Origin: Anisakis pegreffii
Taxonomy: Eukaryota > Nematoda > Chromadorea > Rhabditida > Anisakidae
DNA length: 64,000 nucleotides
Reading direction: 5' to 3'
Assembly: GCA_035041965.1 (NCBI GenBank)
Contig: JAPYMA010000582.1
Span: 1 to 64,000 of the forward strand
Under the pieces are notes generated by a model. The model searched no databases. It was given only the letters and a program-made list of their open reading frames with translations, and was not told the DNA's origin. Shown here piece after piece: positions 14,411 to 26,471 of this stretch. The first letter of the stretch is position 1, and each line of letters begins with the position of its first letter. The position numbers were made by a program, and so were the translations under genes.

Positions 14411-14970
14411 ATGAATACGAGTGGTATGTATAGTGGTGGTGGTGGTGCGACTGGTGGCTCTGAGTTATTGCGACGTTTGAGTGCCATCAACGAAGTCGAT
14501 CGACGGATTGCCGATCTGCTGAAACAAGCACAAACTTGTATCGCTGAACTGAGTAAAGAGAAACAGGTGAATTGCTCTTCTTATTTGCTCATTATTAGTC
14601 ATATTCGACATCACTACCTTCTTTATAAAATATTAGTCATATTCTATAGAGAAAGGTATTGATGACAGTAATTCAAACGTATCAAAAAGAATTCAGAACT
14701 CATTTTTTCATTGTTCAGATAAGCAAATCGCGGATGGAAGATGCTTCTTCGGAGTTCAAACGAACGTTGAATGCGATCGAAAGTGAGTTGAGTTCTCAGA
14801 TGCAGTATCTGAGTCACGTTTGCGTCGGTACTCCACATCAGGGCTCAACATTCGCATCGCAGCAAAATATATTCCTCGCCGAACAAACGCTCGTCTCACT
14901 CAACAACCGTCTTGCTAAAATTCAGTCTGAACATATCCCTTCAACAAATGAAGACATCTCCATGCAGTGA
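14411..14970 (+). CDS. mdt-11: Mediator complex subunit 11 (MED11)
   Basis: Small head-module subunit of Mediator, the coactivator bridging transcription factors and RNA polymerase II. Two exons, 14411-14566 and 14719-14970 (TGA), give 135 residues, close to the 117 of human MED11. The N-terminus has a short Gly-rich insert, then RLSAINEVDRRIADLLKQAQ and ELSKEKQ, aligning with human RLRALEDIEREIGAILQNAG...LELSKEK. Exon 2 gives LNAIESELSSQMQYLSHV and GTPHQGSTFASQQ, aligning with [28 protein letters not shown]. The two helical segments form the MED11/MED22 coiled coil in known structures. The start was chosen as the first ATG after a TTTCAG acceptor. The intron (14567-14718) has GT...TTGTTCAG ends. 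Confident. Confidence 0.93.
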
Positions 14971-15873
14971 TCTCTTTTTTTTGCGATTATTCATTCATTA
15001 CTTCTTTTGTTCATTTATATTTTTGACATAATGTAATTATCTGTTATATCACTGTTATTATTCTTATTGCTATTGTTGTTACTAACTTTGATTGTTATCG
15101 TTAGTATGCGTTGGAATATCGTTGTACGCTGATTCTTCAGTGCTGAGTGAATTCTTGATAAGATGTTCGATGAAATTTTATAAAACGCAGTCACTTTCAT
15201 GAATTCACTCAACAGTTGTTTAGCTATCGTTCATTTAAATTCAAATTCGTTTGTGACTTTGAATTCCGAATGAAATGGCCCTAAAGTATGCAGTCATTTT
15301 CCTTTTACGTTGTTTTGCAAATGCAATTTTTGAATGGAGCGTTCGCTCAAAATCTTATTTGGATGATCATTTTGAAATCTCCAAAAAATTTCTGACTTTC
15401 TAAACCATTGATTGACTCATTGTGAATTGTATTTTCATGTTGTTTTTCAGTGGAAATATCAAGTAAAAAATTCATTGAGGTTTCGTTTATCGAATCCCGC
15501 AATTTCGTGTTATGAGTTGTTGTATATCGAATATCGTATATCGAATGAATAGGTAAGTTATTTGTGAACATGCGTTGCGATGCGCATTTTGAATAGCGAT
15601 TAGGATAATGGTAGAGTACACTAAAATGATAATAAAGATGGATAACTGAACAAAATGATACGCAGAAAATACGGAATTTTTTTTCATTTCACTTCAAATA
15701 TCGTAATCCACAATAATTATAATTCCACTTATATCTTATTTACTACTCTACTCATTCTTCTGTCCACGTCTTAATCAAAACAATATCATTCCTCAACCTT
15801 CCTCTTACCGTTACCCACCCAACTCGTTACAAATATTGTCCGTTCCAATTGATTAATGTACCGTTGCTTCAAC

Positions 15874-15931
15874 AATATGGTAACTGATGACGGTGTTCTA
15901 ACGCCGAAACGTCTTAAGGTGTTTCCGTATT
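15874..15931 (+). ncRNA. Hammerhead-ribozyme-like motif 1
   Basis: Core CTGATGA at 15884-15890 and GAAAC at 15906-15910. Stem II can form from GGTGT (15892-15896) and ACGCC (15901-15905) but leaves an unpaired C next to the core. Stem III pairs ACGTC (15909-15913) with GGTGT (15918-15922) around a TTAA loop, nearly identical in layout to the schistosome satellite hammerhead. The cleavage base would be T15923. Stem I pairs AATATGG (15874-15880) with CCGTATT (15925-15931). The non-canonical base next to stem II argues for a weak or inactive copy. Confidence 0.35.
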
Positions 15932-16352
15932 CTCTGCGTATTGTTTCGGTCAGCTATTCATCTGTTTATTACGATTTACTTATTACCATTTTAGTTTACT
16001 TTACTGTTGTCGTAATTATTTGTGAATGATAATATAATTGTGGTATGAAAGATGTTTGATTATTGAACAAACAATGAAAATGAGTTATTCAGCTGTCGTC
16101 ACGTGATATTATTTCTCGGTGCATTCCAGTGATCTGCGCTGGTAGCCTACGGATCGGATGCGTTCAGCAATCAGATAGTCCCTTGCTGGAGTTTACCTTC
16201 AATCTTGAACACCTCGAACGTTGGGTATTTCTGTATAACACCTGAGGAATAATGCAAATTGACGTCAGTGTTTTGCAGTCATTAAAGACGAATAGTTTTG
16301 TCGTGACATTCGCTTTTGTCCGTGACGAGATCGTTTGACGCTTTTGAGCGTG

Positions 16353-16671
16353 ACCGGTCAATCTGCCTAAAGACATTATGCCTAACGACAGTTTGCCTAA
16401 CGGACAGTTTACCTAGGGAACAGTTTGCCTATCAGGCGAATATCTATTAAAAGACCATAGGTTAGGCAAACTTTCCGTTAGGTAAATTGTCCGTTAGACA
16501 ATTGTCTGTTAAGCAAACTATCCGTTAGACAAATTATCTGTTTAGCAAACTATCCGTTGGACAAATTATCTGTTAAGCAAACTGTCCGTTAGGCAAACTG
16601 TCCGATAGGCAATGTGTCTTTAGTCAAATTGTCGTTAGGCAAAATGTCTTTAGGCAGATTGACCGGGTGCC
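16353..16671. repeat. Foldback element made of about 18-bp repeats
   Basis: The outer left arm (accggtcaatctgcctaaag) is the inverse of the outer right arm, ctttaggcagattgaccgg, ending near 16671. Inside, units like GTTAGGCAAACTGTCC recur many times on the right half and as their reverse complement on the left half, flanking a short non-repetitive centre near 16440-16455. No transposase is present. Most likely a foldback-type or MITE-like non-autonomous element. Confidence 0.75.
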
Positions 16672-17794
16672 GTTTTGAGGGACAAAATCACTGTGACGTA
16701 ACGGATTTGCCGGATTTCCCTTCAAAACATTGCTCAAAACTTTTCTATGACGCAATTTTCCTTGAGGGTTGTCAAATCTGTTTGTTTGACAAAACCATTG
16801 TTTTTGACTGACCGCCTATATGCTGATGTAGTCTAATCTTGCCTGTAAAAAGACCTCTCTGTCACAGCAGCAAGTGTGTCATCCAAAACACGCTTCTACC
16901 ACAAAATTGATTTTGTCCTAACAATACAGCTTCTACCTTTTCAAAAAACCAGTTACCATTTTCGAACTAATGGCCGATCAGTGAATTTCTATGACTGTTC
17001 GCCGTGCACACAGAACTCAGAGCAACCGTAACGAACGATCAATTCGCTACATTCAATTCCCTAATCAATTTGGATAACCATATTTGGTTGGGCTGTGTTA
17101 TCAGTTCTTATCTTCCTTCTCAAATAAACACTCACAATTAGTTCGCAATGATACCGTATTGTATATAAATGTGCTATGCATATAATGCGCTGATGATAAG
17201 TTGGTAGTTTGCAATGTATTGGTGAGTGTTATCGCATAAGGATAAATATGTTTGTGCTCATCGTGTTCGTATCAATGCCGTATTTATTTCGTTGAGTGAA
17301 TAAACGTTACTGAATATCATCACGAATGAATAATTAATTGAGCAAACACGACGTATTATTACAACGCGTATTAACTTTGCTGCACATTCTCCATTGATAA
17401 TGCTCATCGAAACTTATAGAATAATTGTGTTTAGCGCTTATTATCTGATGTGATCAGGAACACTTGATTTAACATTTCCATCGTTTTCATTATCAGTTAT
17501 CCATCCGCCTTCTCTTTCACGTCATTCTCCTCGTTTACAGTGTCCTTTTTTGCATTTTCGCTGTTATTCAATTCATCACTTTAACTGTCTTCTTGTGAAA
17601 CGTTCCTGGTTCATAATTCACTATTATATATTTGAATATGGATAGAGGATTACGAATGCTGTATCAACAGAGGGTGCTATTAAGTGTTCAGTTTTATTGA
17701 CAATAAGCATGCATTTTTCATTCCGCCAGTACATCCGTATCACTAGAACGCGGCATGATCAACAAATTCTACAAATAATATCACTAATCGAATC

Positions 17795-17803
17795 CATCTT
17801 CAG
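17795..17803 (+). promoter_or_regulatory. Candidate spliced-leader acceptor
   Basis: CATCTTCAG ends 14 bases before the start codon of the orphan gene at 17818. Position and sequence fit nematode trans-splicing; not proven. Confidence 0.35.
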
Positions 17804-17817
17804 TTATAGATAATTAC

Positions 17818-20031
17818 ATGATGGATTCGACATCGTCAGAGGGCTTTCAAAAAGCATCGAATTCAGCGTCATCATCACTGACATCACCGAGTAATGCGAA
17901 TAACCGTGATGCCGAGAACATGGCCGTCGTTGAGTCGTCTCCTCAGAAACAAATCTCTGATCCGAGCGCCCTCATAGCTGCGGTATTCCATCAATTTAAT
18001 ATCGCTTCTATCTAAATCACATACGTGACGACCTCTTTTGTATGATGGATGTCAAGCATCATTTGAATGGCTCCTCACAAATTCTATTTCATGTCCAAGA
18101 ATATTTGGAAACCTTGTTATGAGCCACTTTCGAAGCATGTTAGCACTGTTACTATCATGACGATTTTCTGTCAGTTAAATTCAGCCATCATCCAAACCGC
18201 AAAGCAGCTAAAGATTTGGCATGTGAAGTCAAACCACGGATGGAATGTGAAACTAGGAAATAAAGAATTATTGAATGATAGTTCAGATGCAACGTCGCGG
18301 TCGTCATCGTAAATCGGATGCAGCGATAGATGCAGCCATCTTTTCGATGCTCCTCTCCGGAAGGCATCTGACGGCAATGACCGTCCATCGTGAACTCCTC
18401 AAGAATCCACGCTACAATCTCAGTGAACGAACGGTACGACGCAGGATGAACGAATTCTTGGAATTTCAGCGTTCACGAAACACTTTATCATCTTCGTTCA
18501 ACGCCGATCATTCGTTGTTGACTGACAATGATAGTATGCATTTTAAGGTTATTTTACGAGTCATTTATCAAACTTTACTGCATGCACCTATTTCATATCA
18601 TTTTTTTTAAATATAAAAATACCAACAACCACAACTCAGTATAAATATGTACATCTCTTCCATAAGTAAATATCATTTTTGATACTCATTTGCCTCTGCC
18701 TTGAGTGCAGTCATGATATTTCATCACCTAAAAAACCAGAAGTCTTCTTGAAACGTTGCAATCTCATTGTCGGATGTGATTGTGAGTTTGCCGCACTGTG
18801 TGCTTTGGAGATGAGCCGATAATAAGCGTCAACAAATAAAAAAACCTTTCAAATCGTGGTCACTGGATACCGACTTTAGCCACTTAAGTCGGAAATTTGC
18901 CTCGTCAGAGGTCACCGAAAAAATCCGCCTGCCAACTTAATTGCGAATCACCGAATTAGCTGACGTCATTTGTGAAGTGTGCATTTGTATAAATGTTCGA
19001 TCTATTGAATGCATAATCGCGTAGATTGAGTGTAGAATATTGAAGGATGGAGCAAGCATATCGAATTTATCCGTGTCAACAGTACTGAAGAGGAATGCGC
19101 ATGAACACCGCCTGCACGAGCGCGATCTGCTGCATCGATCCGACGATAATCTGCACGCTTCGACTCGAGAAATGCTTTGCGATGACAATACGCTATCCTC
19201 CATTCAGCGCTTATTCGCTTATACGCAAACAGCGTCGTCTTCAGCCACTGCGTCAGATCTTTTCACGGTTACTGATTTTGAGCAACGAACTCTGTCACCT
19301 TCGAATATCATTAATGAAGTAATTATTATCTTTTTATGAACGGCTTTCATTCGTTCATCACTTGGAAATAACTTCAACGCTTAGTAATGATGAAGTTTCA
19401 GGACATCAATGTGATACAGCCACCAGTCAGAAGTGTTTTTGATGTGACGCTAACGAACAGCGAACAAAACGACTCAAAGAATCTCTCGTTATCACTTAAC
19501 TTATCGAAGAGTGCTGCTGATATCGTCGAGCCATCGTGCTCATCATCCACTCATCTGGGTCAACGACAAGACGACATGAATCTGAATCTGATCGGTGAGT
19601 CGTCTTCGTCGCCATCGATGGATCAATCAAACAATAATCGTTCGGATGGCGACGATCGCAATCTAACTGGGAGGTCATCTGAATCGAACGCGACTGAGAC
19701 ATCGGCGAACGATGAGCATTCAGGGTCGAAAGCATCGACCGATATTCATTCGGTATCATCAACACTTTACACGGCCGAAGAGAATCAAGCAGAGTTGTTG
19801 AACGATAATCGCAGCGATATCGATATCGAGTTGAAGGAGAGGTTGGAGAGTGAGTTTGCGTCGTTGTCACCTGAGGTTATCAACGAGTTCATGCATGACC
19901 TCGAGGCGGCTGTTCAACAGCACCGTCGTCATATGGCCGCGAAAGCAGCCGCTCTCATCAGTGAGCTTCCTCAATCCAAAAGACATCAACTTTTACAAAA
20001 ACTGTTCAAAATTCGTGAGGCAAAATCGTAA
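17818..20031 (+). CDS. Serine-rich orphan protein with HTH-like segment
   Basis: I do not recognise this gene. Four exons join in phase 0 throughout: 17818-17982, 18287-18547, 19046-19318 and 19402-20031 (TAA), about 442 residues. The N-terminal exon is Ser-rich and disordered in appearance. Exon 2 begins with a basic cluster (QRRGRHRKS) followed by an Ala/Leu-rich stretch and MTVHRELLKNPRYNLSERTV then RRRM, a pattern resembling a helix-turn-helix (short helix, turn, SERTVRRRM recognition-like helix). Exon 4 is rich in Ser, Asp and Asn and ends with a predicted helical region (PEVINEFMHDLEAAVQQHRR onward) and a basic tail. This composition suggests a nuclear protein, possibly DNA-binding, but that is inference. 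A second Ser-rich orphan gene follows 1.8 kb downstream on the same strand. Additional small exons could be missing between 17983 and 18286 or 18548 and 19045. Confidence 0.6.
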
Positions 20032-21849
20032 CTATTTTCTTGAGTTTTTGAAGTCTTGATCGTGATCATTCGATGATGGGAGAAGATGGAACTTTATGGA
20101 TCAATTTTGGGTTTGTGAATTTATGATGGTCACATTATGAAGTTCATTATGTGAATTTATAATGATCACGTATCTTTTGAAAAAAGAATTCTTGTCTCAT
20201 CAAAAACCTCCAGCTGTTTTCAAATGTTGTATTCATTGCTTATCATTGATATTTATCATGAAACTGTTTCTGTAATGGTCTATTCAATGTTATGGACTTT
20301 CTAGTTCCTATGTTTATTTCCAGATTTTCGGTATTTTTTAAATTTTCCCATTGTTTCGATGAATTAGAATTTGTCGAAATTGGACCTTCTCTAACATATC
20401 GAACAGTTATCATTTATGGTGTGTTGACAGCATATTCGTTGTGTACTTCGCAATAAGCAATATCGACAATACAACAATTTAATTTTTGTGATCCATTATT
20501 TCGAGTAATGAGAATTTATGATGTTGTTCAAATAATATAATCAAATCATTAAATCGCATCTAAATTCATGTTCTTGAATTCGATCACTGCGCGATTTTGG
20601 CTTGTAGTCGTACATAACAGTTGAGGGATTGTCCAAAGGTAGACAGAAAAATGTTTTCATGAATAAGTGAGCGATAATCAGTTGCACGTTTAATATTTGA
20701 TAATAATTTGGTTTTGAATGATAACGGTAATAGCTGCGAAAGCAATAACAATACTTACGATATTCATTCAGTTGTTCATTTCAAGAGATTATCGTCACAA
20801 ATTTCTTATTCATTGTTTATTGTTCGTTATTTATTTCTGGTTGTTAATTATTTTTATTTGTTATGTTCAACTGTCAAATTTCATTTCTTTGTCCATTCCT
20901 TATGTACTATAAATATTCAAAACTTCTTTTGTTCTGTACTATTGGAACCACGAATCTTTCATCGGATTGCATATTCTGATTACATTGAGCTGGTGTTTTA
21001 GAATCTTATTCGTATTTATAGACTACTTCAGCATTTAATCATTCGTTTTTAGGCATTTTTTGAATGTTTTTATAGCATTTCGAAATAAACGAAAGGTATG
21101 TATTTGTTTTGTTTTGAATGCATGAAACGATCGGTTATATTCCTATATGCCGCTATCAACAATACGTTTAGACAGCGTGATGCGCTCGTTCGTGATGAAG
21201 CAGTTGGATTTTTATTTTATTACTATTCACGGCATTATCAACATAATTGTTTGTGTGAAAAAAGGTTAGACTCAGAAATCGATGCCAAATACGCATTAAA
21301 AAATCGACGATCTCTCATTAATTTTTTATTCATCAGCTGAATTCACTTTTCGATAACGTTTAATAATTGTTTGCCTTGCGATTTTCATCCGGTCAGTCAT
21401 TGATGCGTCGTATTTCGTAATTTACATTTTCGATCAACGAAATGTTTCTTTTTTCGTAAATTCTAAAGTGATGTCGTCTAAACTCTCGTTGACACGTTTG
21501 TTCTAGTTGAAAGAGAATTTGTTCTCCGGAAAATACTTCAGGAGACTAAAGACCGAAAGAGGCATTATTTAAGGGTGCCTTATGAATAGCAGAGGTGATG
21601 AGTCGTCTGAAGTGGTATCGTCGGAGGAGAAATGTGAAAGTCGTGCACAAGGTCGCTGATGGGACAATGAATTGTTCTTTCATTTTGTTCGGCAAAATTC
21701 TAGTGAATGCACTTTCTTGCAAGTCGAAAATCGCACGTTTCCCGCAGATTTCTGTAGAATGTTCACATTTTTGAATTCAGCTGAATTTTTGTTCTGTTCA
21801 AATACACTGCCAGTAACAACCTTTGTTCATTGCACTTATTAATCAGTTA
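20032..21849. other. Spacer between two orphan genes
   Basis: A pair of near-identical 19-base direct repeats (GTGAATTTATRATGRTCAC) lies near 20114 and 20151. A 25-codon frame starting with ATG at 21582 (MNSRGDESSEVVSSEEKCES...) has a composition like the downstream protein and may be an alternative first exon or an upstream ORF. Nothing else is supported. Confidence 0.45.
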
Positions 21850-24690
21850 ATGTCAACTGTCACCGATAACACACTCACTCATTCAGACACAACGTCAGCT
21901 CAGTCTTCAACTGAAAAATCAATGAACTCGGCTGACGATACCGAAGCATCAACATCAAGCGAAACCGCTCAAGAAGGCACATCAGAGCAACAACCACGAA
22001 TCACCTCGTCGAATCGTAAGCGGTGTGCGAGTGATGATGGCACTGCTGATAATAATGATAATCGTAAGAGAAGTAAAAACTTGACTCTGGTTAAAATCGT
22101 TGACAGTAATGAGAACGATGCGGCTGATCGAGTCGTTGAAAAGAGTGCTGCCGACAGAGGTGATCGCGGAACGAGAGAATCGAGTCTGGAGTATTGTGAA
22201 GAGATACCGTCACAGCGCAGTATAAGTAACACTTCGATAAATGTCGTTGACAACGATAGCGATATGAGCAACAAACAAGATTTCGGATCTGCTCGATCTC
22301 AGAACGCTCCTGTAATTGCTTCATCGTCGTCCATCCTGCCCATTCCACTCGATTATCTGACTGAAGTATGCGGTTAGTCTTTTATATCTTTGAATCGGAA
22401 TTTTCATCTTTTTTTCATTTGTCAGATATTTCTGAGGAATGAAATTTTTTGCAAACATTTATTTTGTTGTGTCTGCAGAGCATGTTAGGTAATTCAAACA
22501 ATCATTTTGAAGTTGACGAAGATGGACAACTTATCTTCTTTAAAGTCAGACTGTTCGGAAATCTGCGATTTTCAAGGTTCTCGTAGTTGAAGAGGCGAGA
22601 GTTGTGTCAGGCGTTTAAATGTATATTATGTAACAATGCTTCTTCATAAAATGAGTGATGTTAATGATTCAGAGATCAAGCGAGCATTGCGATCAGTTTA
22701 CGATAACATCAACATGGGATGGTTGAATAAACGATTCCGGCAGTCCGTTCTCAGTCAAATACAGATCAACGCCGATTTTCCAGTATCCATACTCAATTAC
22801 GACTTAAAGCCATTCGTACCTAAAGCGCTGCGCGAGAAACACAGTTTACAAATTGAGGTGACCTAGATTCACTTCTCGAACACTATCAGCTTCACGTTTC
22901 TTAAACCTACACTTGCTTCGGGAAGTGGAGAAGATTTCATGACCTTCTGATCACTGAGAGAATTAAATCAACCAGTACAACTTTTCGAGATAAATGCGGA
23001 AAAACTGCGAAGCGAGGAATGGATAAGAAAAGGAAACTTAAGTGAATTACCAACATTACTAGTAATTGTTGCAAATCAATTACCCAGTGATATTTCGAAC
23101 TCATTTATCAAAAAATCGCATGGTATCATTTAGAAGCCGTTCGGTTTACAATCGATAGACTCACTGAAATATTTTTAAAATGCAGCACCGCATCAGTTTC
23201 AGCGTCACCTTCGAGCAGCGTTATCAAAGGAACAACAAGAAAAACGAACGCTTTATATTATTCGAGCGGGTGCCGATGAGATATTACTGAAATTGCATAA
23301 GCCCGATCCTGCTGGATTGCGACTGGTTTGTGGTACACTTTTCAAGAGAATCAGTTGTGCGAGAGGATGGCTTGAGAATCTGCCGACGATTGACGATATC
23401 TATCGAGTGGTTGTCGATTTAGATGTGGACGAGTTGCTTGATATGGGAGAGAACTTGTCCGGTTAGTTGACATTTCTTTTTGTTTTTATCATATTTCTGT
23501 TCATTTCTACTTATTTTTACTTAAAGTGGATTAAACTTCAAATGGACTCCAGCCTATTGCATTCCAAGAACAAATGACAATGATTCAAATTCCATGGATG
23601 AATGTCCTCGAATAAATGATTAGTGCAAATATTTCAATGCAAAATCTCTTTACATTAGCTGATTCCTTGTTCAATTTGATCGTGTTAATCGTTCAATTAT
23701 AAATTCAATTTTCAACCCGTATTCGTTTCCTTATTGTTATTATTATCGTCGTTATAATACTCGTTTTAGAATTTTTAGTTGAGATTTCGAACGGAACATG
23801 GCATATATAAATAGAGTGTTTCAGTTCAACGACCAATCGTTATCAAGAATACGTTCAAAAACGGCAATGTTGGTGCTTTACGAAGTGATTTCGTTATAAA
23901 TACGTTGAAACAACTGAACGTATCGCATAACAATCCCACTGACATTCAGTCAATGAACATCAGATGGGTTGTTCCGATGGAAATTGTTGCTATTAATACT
24001 GCTGTCGACACTATATGCTCTCAAATGAGGGTGATTTCTTGCTATATATTATTGTTATTATTATTATTAATTTATTAATGATTACTTTGTGATAATAACG
24101 TTCATATTAAGACGGCTGTTGAAGTGGCACAACTGAACGATCGCATCGAGTTCTTTATAGCGTATCATGCAAATGATTTGTTGGGTATGCGAATAGAGAA
24201 GGGTAAATATTTGGATGAGCAGAAGATTAGTAAAATGTTGTACGAGGTGATTGCGGTGAACGAATGGAAGTCGAAGATCCCGAGTCTGTCGGTGATCATC
24301 TCGCGAATTAACGCGATTCCAACGCACACTCTCGCAAAACTTTGTATCGGTTCGTTCGTTTTTAATCAATTTACCTTCGCTTCTTGTTCAAAACAATACC
24401 ATTTTATCAATTTAAATTCATTTAATGCATTTCTATCCAACAATATGACATTTATAGCACTTTTTAGAGCCAAATGCGCGCACTGCGAGGAACATAAAAA
24501 AGGCGATTCGGAAGAGTCGCCAAGAAAGTGAGTTTTAATTTGGATTAAAAGATTTGAATTCATTCATTCGTTCGTTCGTAATTTACATTTGTTTATAATT
24601 GATTAATTCCTAAAGATATTCAAACTTGCAATGCTATTTACAAATTTCAGAAGAAGAAGAAATGTGCGATTTGATGGTGATATGGGATGA
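21850..24690 (+). CDS. Orphan nuclear-type protein with C-terminal RVxF-like motif
   Basis: Not a family I recognise. Exons read: 21850-22365, 22479-22576, about 22673-22857, 23203-23461, 23825-24030, 24112-24343, 24470-24527 and 24651-24690 (TGA), about 530 residues. The ATG at 21850 follows TTAATCAG at 21846. The first exon is acidic and Ser/Thr-rich with a KR cluster (NRKRC...NRKRSKN), like a disordered nuclear region. The middle exons form a folded-looking domain rich in Leu/Ile (e.g. LYIIRAGADEILLKLHKPDP, then CARGWLENLPTIDDIYRVV and IRWVVPMEIVAINTAVDTI). The tail reads CAHCEEHKKGDSEESPRKRR then RNVRFDGDMG: a basic nuclear-localisation-like cluster overlapping RNVRF, which fits the PP1-docking RVxF consensus. 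The junction between 22576 and 22673 is out of phase by one base as drawn, so an acceptor there is wrong or an exon is missed. Function inferred only weakly. Confidence 0.6.
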
Positions 24691-25000
24691 TGCGATCAGA
24701 TATTCTTTCACTTGAATCGGGCTTGTTGAAAGTTCTTTTTTTTTTGAAGGGTTTACACTAAAATTTGCCAATTTTCAATGGAATTTCGGTTGTCATTAGT
24801 TTCGGTCATTTAGTTCACTATGGCTGTTTCGATTCCAGTTTTTTTCTTAAAGTTTAATTTGTATGATTGTTTCCTTTCAGTTTCATCTCCCCACTCCTGA
24901 AAATTCCCAATGAGTATGCAGTTTACGTATGAAAGTCGCCGAAGTATTGCATTATTGTTATTGTATAGTTATCGCTATTATTGTTATTGTAATTATCATT

Positions 25001-25004
<4 letters not shown>

Positions 25005-25041
<37 letters not shown>
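25005..25041. repeat. (TTA)n microsatellite
   Basis: Uninterrupted trinucleotide TTA/ATT repeat of about 12 units, within a longer T/A-rich stretch running from about 24957. Confidence 0.9.
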
Positions 25042-26267
25042 CGTTACTGTTGTTTTTGTTATCGGAATTGAGATGGAAAATATGTCATGAGTATTTCCCC
25101 TCCATGAAGATGGATCATATTGGTTAAGACAGTATAATGTTCAGTGCTCAATCCAAAGTCATGAATTTCATTTCTTGGGACGAATTATATATTCGGAAAT
25201 TTTGTATTTCACCTAAACGACATTGTTCAGTCGGACTATGAGATGCGTTGTCTATTTACTTACAATAATTTTCCGTTCGAGAATGGAATAGGAATACTGA
25301 TGCGACCAAAAGTTTTAATGTCTTTTCGCATTTGAGAATTATTATTCGTTCATTTCATTTTTATGAGAGGGCATGAAGGTGGACTTATTTTCTGATGAAT
25401 GACAAGTACTTTTCAGTTCATTGAATAAACAGTCTCACACTCATTCCGGAGTTTGTGTTCATTTTCTTCAATGAATCGCCATGTTGTACGCGATCCATCA
25501 GTGTTGAATATCTCTGTTACTGAGATCGTGTTTTCCTGATCATACGTTCTTCCTTGCGCATCTTTCTGAAAACGAAATCGTTCAACGGATTTCGTTTTAA
25601 AACCGTTTCACGGTTGTCCACTTCTTTGTGTTTGGCTTGTTATTCATTTACGATTCATATTACTGCTCGTCATCTTATTCATTTTATTTCTTATTGTATC
25701 GAACTCCGGTAGTTAATCGAAAGTCGCAAAGAATGTTAATCCGAAAATTTGCTCAATAGCCCGCCGAATTTCGATTAGTTATTATCACTACTACATAGCT
25801 TTTAAGATCAGAAAAGATATTAAAGTGAACGTTCAAGATCGGGAGGGATATTTAAGGATATTCACTAATCACTGTTCATCTGATCATGTTTTGGTTTTTA
25901 TTTTTCATTCCTGAAGCAATAATAATAGTAATCTGTTGAGTTCACCAATACATAAATGCAAAGTAAATAGATTATAAAATAGAAGCGATTGAATAGAAAT
26001 ATGAGGAAAAGACAAATAAATTAAGACATAAACACTACAACAAATAGTTTCAGTTGAAATTGTGATTTAAAAACAAAGTTGAACGTTAAAATTAATCCTA
26101 ATGTGTTATTTCTCATCTAATCAGCCAGAGCTTCGAATGGCGCCTACACAAAATGAATAAAAACTAAAAAAATACTGAGAAACCTTCCCAAAATGTTCTC
26201 CCTTTCCTCAAATTTTGCGTACAAGTTATTGACGTAAAAAACGCAGATGCACAAAAAATCTTCCTTA

Positions 26268-26471
26268 TCACTCGAAAACAACCATGTTTACTTGAGTATT
26301 CGCTACCATAATATGCACTCTCAAACCATGTTTATTCGTAAAAATCATTAACGATTTTTGCACCAACTGACTGATATCATGAACTGCAACCAGACAAACG
26401 TCGCAATTGTATGGGTCACCTAGTATATACAAATGGTCATTCGATCGTGCCATCAACCAGCCCTTTGACAT
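26268..26471 (-). CDS. Possible small single-exon protein, unrecognised
   Basis: A 67-residue frame with ATG at 26471 and stop at 26268. The protein (second Met at residue 7, MARSNDHLYILGDPYNC...) has alternating hydrophobic strands and a compact composition, unlike most chance frames here. I recognise no family, see no splice sites, and codon use does not decide it. It lies alone in a 2.4 kb intergenic region opposite to its neighbours. May be chance. Confidence 0.2.
   Translation of the reverse strand: MSKGWLMARSNDHLYILGDPYNCDVCLVAVHDISQLVQKSLMIFTNKHGLRVHIMVANTQVNMVVFE

Larger units (their letters stand above)
14971..17800. other. Intergenic region with repeat and ribozyme-like elements
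   Basis: No coding exon is supported. It contains a hammerhead-like motif at 15874-15931 and a foldback repeat at 16353-16671, listed separately. The rest is AT-rich sequence without recognised features. Confidence 0.5.

Noticed and set aside
19496..19870. Long minus-strand frame opposite the orphan gene's last exon
   Set aside because: It mirrors the coding exon, whose splice sites and plus-strand composition are convincing.
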